Shown here: in pieces, positions 57,737 to 64,000 of the stretch
Layout of the letters: each line of letters opens with the position of its first letter
Numbering within the stretch: position 1 is the first letter of the stretch
Assembly (NCBI RefSeq): GCF_000715075.1
Contig: NC_134089.1
Coordinates: 101,997,157 to 102,061,156 of the forward strand
Length of the DNA stretch: 64,000 nt
From: Nicotiana tabacum
Taxonomy: Eukaryota > Streptophyta > Magnoliopsida > Solanales > Solanaceae
Direction of reading: 5' to 3'
Position numbers and translations under genes: made by a program
Notes under the pieces: generated by a model
The model's input: only the letters and a program-made list of their open reading frames with translations
The model's database searches: none
What the model was told of the DNA's origin: nothing

Positions 57737-59120
57737 CGCAGCTGAGCCTACCTGAGCAAAATTTATGACAGCACCGGGTTTCCAGGAGATCATGGGCCGT
57801 ATGCTGCGGTTCATGGACACCATGACTCAGGCTGGTTTATTTCCAGCGGATCCAGCTACATCACATATAGGAGGGGGAGCACGGACCCCTACTGCTCAGG
57901 CTCCTGGTCATGCAGCTACAGTGTATCAGACTCCGAGTACATTACCCGTAGATGGAGCTTAGCCAGTTGCTATAGTGGTGCCCGAGCCCAGACCAGTTAC
58001 GGATGGTGACCCGCAGAAATTATTGGATAGATGAACTAGACTTCACCCTCCTGTCATCGGGGGTGAGCGTCATGAGGATGCCCAAGATTTCATTGATAGG
58101 TGCAGGGACATAATGCATAATATGAGGATATTGAAGTCTTATGGGGTTGACTTCAATACTTTTTAGCTGGAGGGCAGGGCTCGTAGATGGTGGCAGTCTT
58201 ATGTTCTTGGCAGGCCAACAGGTTTTCTTCCCATCACTTGGGGTCAGTTCATGCAGTTATTCTTGGATAGATATATTCCACCCTCTAAGAGGGTAGAGCT
58301 GCGGTATCTTTTGAGCATCATGAGCAGGGTCAGATGTCCGTGACCGATTATGAGGTGAGGTTTTCTGAGTTGTCTCACCATGCACTCATGATACTTACCA
58401 TGGATGCAGAGAGAGTGCGGAGATTTGTTGCGGGGTTGCACACTGGTATTCGAGCTAGCATGGCCCGAGAGGTGGATATGTGTACTAAGTATCAGCTAGT
58501 GGTAGAGATTGCTTGTAGGATTGAGGGTTATCGCCATTGGGGTAGAGAGCAGATTCAGCAGGACAAGAGGGCCCGATTTTTTGGTGAGTTCAGAGGTGAC
58601 CTAGCTAGGGGTAGAGGTCACTTTGGGAGGGGTCAGCCTAGCAGGCCCCCGTATTCAGCACCACCACCACCTCCCTGAGGTGCTCCAGTGATGCCCTATT
58701 TCAGTGTGATGTCGGAGAGTTCTTACCTCCCACCAGCTATTTAGGGCTCCTCCTATGGGTTTTTTGGTCATCCGGGTTCTTCTAGTGCTTACTTCAGTGC
58801 CATGTCAGAGAGTTCATATCACCCACCAGCCATTCAGGGTTCTGCTAGTGGATATTCAGGTCAGCAGGCCCAGACTTTAGAACAATAGGATATGGTACCG
58901 AGAGGTTTCTACGAGTGTGGAGATCCGGGTCACATGAATAGGACCTACCCCAGACTTCGGGAAAGGCAGTACAGTATGGGCAGTAGCCCATGGTTTCAGC
59001 ACCGATTGCCTAGCCTCCCAGAGGTGGGGGACAGATAGGTAGAGGCTATCCTAGAGGTGGAGGCCAGGAAGGGAGAGGTCAGCCAGCTACTGCTCAAACA
59101 GGTGGAGGCTAGTCAACCGA
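57737..59120 (+). pseudogene. Tekay-type gag, main part (continuation of 41063-41251)
   Basis: PGFQEIMGRMLRFMDTM, the DPQKLLDR/HPPVIGGE segment and ARRWWQSYV with FLDRYIPPSKR match the Del/Tekay gag core. A frameshift near 58295 and several stops (near 57961, 58032, 58167, 58678, 58741, 58887) break it. The zinc knuckle at 58909 reads FYECGDPGHMNRTYP: the first and last Cys of CX2CX4HX4C are Phe and Tyr. Most stops are TAG where Gln, or TGA where Arg, is expected, which is C-to-T change in CAG/CGA. Confidence 0.85.
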
Positions 59121-59139
59121 TGCTCCAGTCAGATTCTAT

Positions 59140-59595
59140 GCCATTCCAGCTAGACCAGATGCATTGGCCTTAAATATCGTTATAGCAGGTATTGTTTCTG
59201 TCTATGGTAGGGATACTTCAGTGCAATTTGATCCAGGGTCTACCTATTCATATGTGACATCTCTATTTGCTCATTCTTTGGATATTCCTTGTGAGCCTTT
59301 CGGTACTCCTGTTCATGTGTCCATTCCTGTGGGCGATTCTGTGATTGTTGATCGGATCTACCGGTCCTGTATGGTTATATTTTGCGGTTTTAAGACTAGA
59401 TAAGACCTTTCGTTGCTTGACATGACCGATTTTGAGGTCATCCTGGGCATGGATTGGTTATATCCATATCACGCCATCCTAGATTGTCATGCCAAGATTG
59501 TTACATTAGCAATGCTAGAGTTGCCAAGGTTGGAGTGGAAGGGTTCCTAAGTTAATACATCTAGTCGGGTTATCTCTTTTTCGAAGGCTTGACAT
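59140..59595 (+). pseudogene. Tekay-type aspartic protease, one internal stop
   Basis: VQFDPGSTYSYVTSLFA holds the active-site D-P-G-S. VSIPVGDSVIVDRIYRSC and DFEVILGMDWLYPYHAILDC are typical of Del/Tekay proteases. A TAA at 59401-59403 interrupts it. Confidence 0.85.
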
Positions 59596-60330
59596 ATGGT
59601 CGAGAAGGATTGTTTGGCTTACCTAGCTTATGTTCAGGACACCACCATAGAGTCTCCGATGATTGATTCAGTTCCAGTAGTCTGGGAGTTCACCGATGTG
59701 TTTCCTTCTGATCTTCCCGGTGTGCCGCCAGATCGTGATATCGATTTCTGCATTGATTTGGCTCCAGGGACCCAGCCTATATCTATCCCACCATACCGTA
59801 TGGCTCCGAAAGAGTTGAAGGAATTGAAGGAGCAGCTTGAGGATTTGTTAGCAAAGGGGTTTTTTAGACCCAGTGTATCACCTAGGGGTGCACCATTGTT
59901 ATTTGTGAAGAAGAAGGATGGGACTATGCAGATATGCATTAATTATCGCTAGTTGAATAAAGTCACCATCAAGAACAAGTATCTGTTGCCTTGCATCGAT
60001 GATTTGTTTGACCAGTTGTAGGGTGCTAGGGTGTTCTCTAAGATCGACTTGAGGTCAGGGTACCATCAGTTGAAGATTCGGGACTCGGATGTTCCGAAGA
60101 TTGTATTCCGGACTAGATATAGCCATTATGAGTTTTTGGTGATGTCATTTGTCTTGACTAATGCCCCAACAACATTTATGGACTTGATGAACTGGGTGTT
60201 CAGACCTTATATTTATTCCTTTATCATCGTCTTCATTGACGACATCTTGATATACTCACGTAGCCTGGGGGAGCACGAGCAGCAATTGAGAGTAGTGTTT
60301 CAGACCTTGCGAGAGCAAAAACTATATGCT
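59596..60330 (+). pseudogene. Tekay-type reverse transcriptase, 5' part, cut by a solo LTR
   Basis: VPPDRDIDFCIDLAPGTQPI, LFVKKKDGTMQICINYR, a TAG where Gln is expected before [24 protein letters not shown] (first catalytic Asp) and [13 protein letters not shown], which keeps the catalytic DD. A second TAG sits at 60018. Reads ...REQKLYA to 60330, where the solo LTR is inserted; the rest is at 63412. Confidence 0.88.
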
Positions 60331-63300
60331 TGTAATGACCTGGCCTATCGTTTTAAGCATTTCCATCCCGTTAAGCTATTTGAAGTCTTGAATAGCGTCG
60401 TTTTGTGTATTATGACTTGCAAAAGTGGTCAAGTTTTGTTTTCAGATGATTCAAAATTTAATTGAAAGAACAATCCATGTTTTGGAAGCTTAAGTTTAAT
60501 AAATGGACCGGATGGTAAAATATGTGTAAATTACCCCATAATAGATTTTTGATGATTCGAATAGCTCCGTGTGTTGATTTTAGACTTGGGAGCATGTCTA
60601 GAATTCATTTTGGAAGTCCATAGTTAAATTAGGCTTGAAATGGCGAAAATAAGAAATTTAAGTTTGGAAGTTTGACCGGGGGGTTGACTTTTTGATATCG
60701 AGGTTGGAATCCCGTTCTAAAAAATTTCATACCTTCGTTATGTCATTTATGACTTGTGTGATTTTAAGTCATTCGGACTTGATTTGATAGGCTTCGGCAT
60801 CAAATATAGAAGTTGAATGTTCTTAGTTTCGTTACGCTTGAATTGGGGTGTGATTCACGGCTTTAGCATTATTTGATATTATTTAAGGTTTCGACTAAAT
60901 TCGTATGATGTTTTAGGATTGATTTTTGGGATTCTCTAATAGGTGGATACACCCAATTACAAAGGAAACTCTGGCGAAATTTTTGGAAATTTTGGGAGTT
61001 AGTAAAATTCGGGAACTTGAAATATGTGAAAGAAGAGATAAGTTATGTTATGCGTTTGGGGGCGGACTCTACTTCTCATGTGAGGACTATTGACATGATG
61101 CATACCAATTAGATATGATAGCAAGTTTACGAAACATACTATAAGTGATATGAGGTCTAAGGAAGGTCCTAAGTCTAAGCCAAGTTGGAAAATTACATAA
61201 TAGACTAAAGTTGCAAATGAGTACGCGCAAGATCTCACTTTGGACGAGCATATGTACATGGATATAAAGATTTTTATGATGCACAACCTATCAAATTATA
61301 TCTCTTTGAGTCTAGTTTCCAACGCATCAAACCGTTTCACATTTGTAGGTGTATACAAAAAGTTATGACTAGTTTACTGGACCTGTGTCATATGCTTGCC
61401 CAGGTGCGCGGCGGCCGTGCATATTCGAAAGTTTCTGCCTTGTGAGCGTGGCTTGAGTGCGACCGCACTCGTAAAATTGCTATAATACCCCTGGCCAGTG
61501 TATAAACTGAAGGGATCCGAAATTTCTTTCATTTTTGTCATTCAAGCACGGATTTGGGCGATTCCATAGGGGTTTTTCACGATTTCGACTTGGGTAAGTG
61601 TTCTATCTCTGGAAGTGATTACATTTCATGAATCTACATAAATATTCATCGTTTAATTTGGATTTAAATGTAAGAAATTGGAATTTTTGCAAAACTTTTC
61701 AAAAATGAAAAATTAAGATTTGGAGGTTGAGTTGTTGTCGGAATTTGATAATTTTGGTATGGTTGAACTCGTATCAGAATGGGTTGTCGGATTTTAGGAG
61801 TTTTGCCGGATTCCGATACGTGGGCCCCACGGGCGAATTTTGAGTGCAATTTCGGGTTTTTGATGAAAAATGTAGAATTTCATAGGGAATTAATTCCTAT
61901 GAATGGTATTGATTGAATCGAATTGTTTATGGCTAGATTTGAGGCATTCGGAGGCCTATTTGAGAGTCAAAGGCATTACGGAGTAGGATTTAGCTCGGAT
62001 TGAGGTAAGTAATAGTTATAAATTTGGTCCTGAGGGTATGAAACCCTGGACACTGTGTCTTATGACTATTTTGGAGGTGACACATATGCTAGGTGACGGG
62101 CGTGTGGGCGTGCACCGTAGGGATTGTGACTTGGTCTGTCCCGCGAGACTGTGGAATTAATTGGCCTACTGTTTAATACATGTTCCCTCTATTTTCATAG
62201 AAATTGACTGTACTTCATGTTAGAAATCATGTTTAGGCCTTATGTGATCACTGTCGATACTTGAGAGGTCGTGTACTTGCTGAATTAGCTGCTAATTGTT
62301 GTTTTGTACTCAGTCATAGCTTTTCTTGCTCATTATGCCTCTGTCTCTTGCTGTTCATTGTTGGTAAATGACATTACTTATGTTTGGGCTATTTTTATGA
62401 TTTCCGAGATCCCGAGAGACTGGAGAGATTGATGACTGAGTAAGGTCAAGGGCCTAGTTATGAGATATTGATACTATAGCACGTGAGTTGTCCGTGCAGC
62501 ACGTGAGTTACCCATGCAGATCCAGATATTGATATTATAGCACGTGAGTTGTCTATGCAGCACGTGAGTTGTCCGTGCAGATCCATATATTGATATTATA
62601 GCATGCAAGTTGTCTGTGCAGCATGTGAGTTGTCCATTCAGTTTATAGCACTTGGGCTGAAGGAGCCCCTCCGGAGTCTGCACACCCCCAGTGAGTGCAG
62701 GTACCTATTGAGTATGATTATTGAGGGCTGAGAGCCGAGTGATTGAGGTGTTGAGATGAGCTGAGTGACTGTTGCCTTGAGAGGCCATATTTGCTTCAAT
62801 TAATTGCTACACTTAGTTGCTATTTGTCCCTGTCGTACATATTTCTGGAATATTTGATATCTAGTTCATTTGAGTACGCACTTATGCGACTTAAACTGTT
62901 AAATTGAAAGTATGACTACTTTTATTTGAAAGTTATTGAGATAACTATATTTGCATAGCTCATCACTACTCTCAGTTCTTTATTTATTTCTTTTACTTAC
63001 TGAGTTGGTGTACTCACGTTACGCCCTTTACCTCGTGTACAGATCCAAACACTTTTGGTCACGGTGGTTGCTGATTGACGATTCAGGCTCAGGAGACTAT
63101 TGAGGTAGCTGCATGGCATTCGCTAACCTTGACTCTCCTTTCCTTTCATATTGTATTGTTCTATATCTTCAGATAGTGTTTTATAGTCGGATGTTGTTAT
63201 CATTTAGATGCTCATGCACTCAATGACATTGGGTTTTGGGGATGGATTGTATAGTAATTTTGGAGTTATATTCTATTTTTAAAAAGAATTTCTTTAATAT

Positions 63301-63411
63301 TAACTGCTTTCGCCTTTATTTAAAAGTTTTACTGTGTTGAGATGTCGAGTTGAGGCTTGCCTAGTTCCACGATAGGCGCTATCACGACAGGTGAGATTTT
63401 GGGTCATGACA
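60331..63411 (+). mobile_element. Plus-strand solo LTR inserted in Tekay-type reverse transcriptase
   Basis: TGTAATGACCTGG...GGGTCATGACA, 3081 bp, with a perfect target duplication ATGCT (60326-60330 and 63412-63416). No internal region or primer site, so it is a solo LTR. It contains GAGGTAAGT (62002-62010), an earlier GGGTAAGTG (about 61593), a 61-bp tandem repeat (62464-62645) and the CTCCGGAGTCTGCAC word (about 62669). Of the same wide family as 1-1696 and the minus solo LTR. No open frame has known motifs. Confidence 0.9.
62464..62645. repeat. 61-bp tandem repeat, about three copies
   Basis: GATATTGATACTATAGCACG, then TGAGTTGTCCGTGCAG repeated within the unit, then CACGTGAGTT and ATGCAGATCCA. 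The inner 20-mer (AGCACGTGAGTTGTCCGTGC) is itself repeated. Rich in CACGTG (E-box-like) words. Confidence 0.75.
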
Positions 63412-64000
63412 ATGCTAAGTTCTCCAAGTATGAGTTTTGGCTAGAGTCAGTAGCATTCTTGGGGCATGTTGTGCCAGGAGAGGGTATTAAGGTGGATCCC
63501 AAGAAGATTGAGGCAGTTCAGAGTTGGTCATGTCCTACTTCAGTGACCGAGATCGGGAGTTTCTTGGGGTTAGCAGGTTATTACAGACGATTTTGCAGGG
63601 CTTTTCATCTATTGCATCACCTCTGACTAAATTGACCCAGAAGGGTGCTCCATTCTGTTGGTCTGATGATTGTCAGGCGAGCTTTCAGAAGCTCAAGACA
63701 GCTTTGACTACAACACTAGTTCTCGTGTTGCCTTCTGGTTCTGGGATGTATATGGTATATTGCGATGCTTCACGCGTTGGATTGGGATGTGTATTGATGC
63801 AGAAGGGGCGAGTTATTGCATATGCTTCGCGTCAGCTGAAGATTCATGAGAAGAATTATCTTGTGCACACGATTTAGAGTTGGCCGCAATTGTTCATGCT
63901 CTTAAGATATTGAGGCATTATCTGTATGGGGTGTCATGTGAGGTTTATACTGATCATCGCAGCTTACAGAATTTGTTCAAGCAGAAAGATCTCAATTTGA
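63412..64000 (+). pseudogene. Tekay-type reverse transcriptase end and RNase H, runs off the window
   Basis: [19 protein letters not shown] continues from 60330. [11 protein letters not shown] and the [15 protein letters not shown] segment lead into RNase [17 protein letters not shown] (first Asp), HEKNY, then after a one-base shift near 63868 a [11 protein letters not shown] segment (Glu) and YTDHRSLQ (third Asp). An additional shift lies near 63600. Integrase and 3' LTR would lie to the right of the window. Confidence 0.88.

Noticed and set aside
1..64000. rRNA, tRNA, host protein gene or integrated pararetrovirus
   Set aside because: No such sequence was recognised by eye; only tRNA-complementary primer sites of retroelements were found.

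Overview
The window is repeat-dense plant nuclear DNA with no recognisable host gene. It looks like Solanaceae (Nicotiana-type most likely; Capsicum or Solanum possible). The call rests on the long-terminal-repeat (LTR) families: LTRs opening near TGTAACGACC and closing GGGTCGTGACA, LTRs with clustered GCGG/CCGC or CGCAATTGCG motifs, a Tekay/Del-type chromovirus with a tRNA-iMet primer site, and an Athila-type Ty3/gypsy element with a tRNA-Asp primer site. Species was not tested by any search.

Layout. Bases 1-1696 are the 3' part of a plus-strand LTR. A unit of about 14.1 kb then stands three times head to tail (1834-15950, 15951-30061, 30062-44170). Each unit holds, left to right: a decayed LTR relic; a minus-strand solo LTR (target duplication ATATT) with a hAT transposon inside it; a Helitron-like segment carrying a Stowaway MITE; the 5' LTR, primer site and broken gag start of a Tekay-type element; and the 5' LTR and broken gag of an Athila-type element. 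Only the third unit runs on into the rest of Athila: protease, reverse transcriptase, RNase H, a four-copy array of about 922 bp, integrase, a third ORF, polypurine tract and 3' LTR, ending at 57731. Both Athila LTRs are flanked by GTGCC. After that the interrupted Tekay gag resumes, followed by protease and reverse transcriptase, a 3.08-kb plus-strand solo LTR (target duplication ATGCT) and RNase H, which runs off the window.

History read from the sequence. All coding regions are pseudogenes, and the Athila gag lesions shared by all three copies predate the amplification. The 14.1-kb duplication has a 4-base microhomology join inside gag, so it was not made by transposition. The middle copy is a hybrid: left of about 6.7-7.0 kb (copy-1 coordinates) it follows copy 3, and right of that it follows copy 1. 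That is the product expected when two tandem copies undergo unequal crossover. The separate 922-bp array in pol has joins containing a short locally copied filler. No new enzymatic or defence system was found. The novelty here is structural: two independent tandem amplifications inside one nested retroelement, plus motifs shared between different LTR families.
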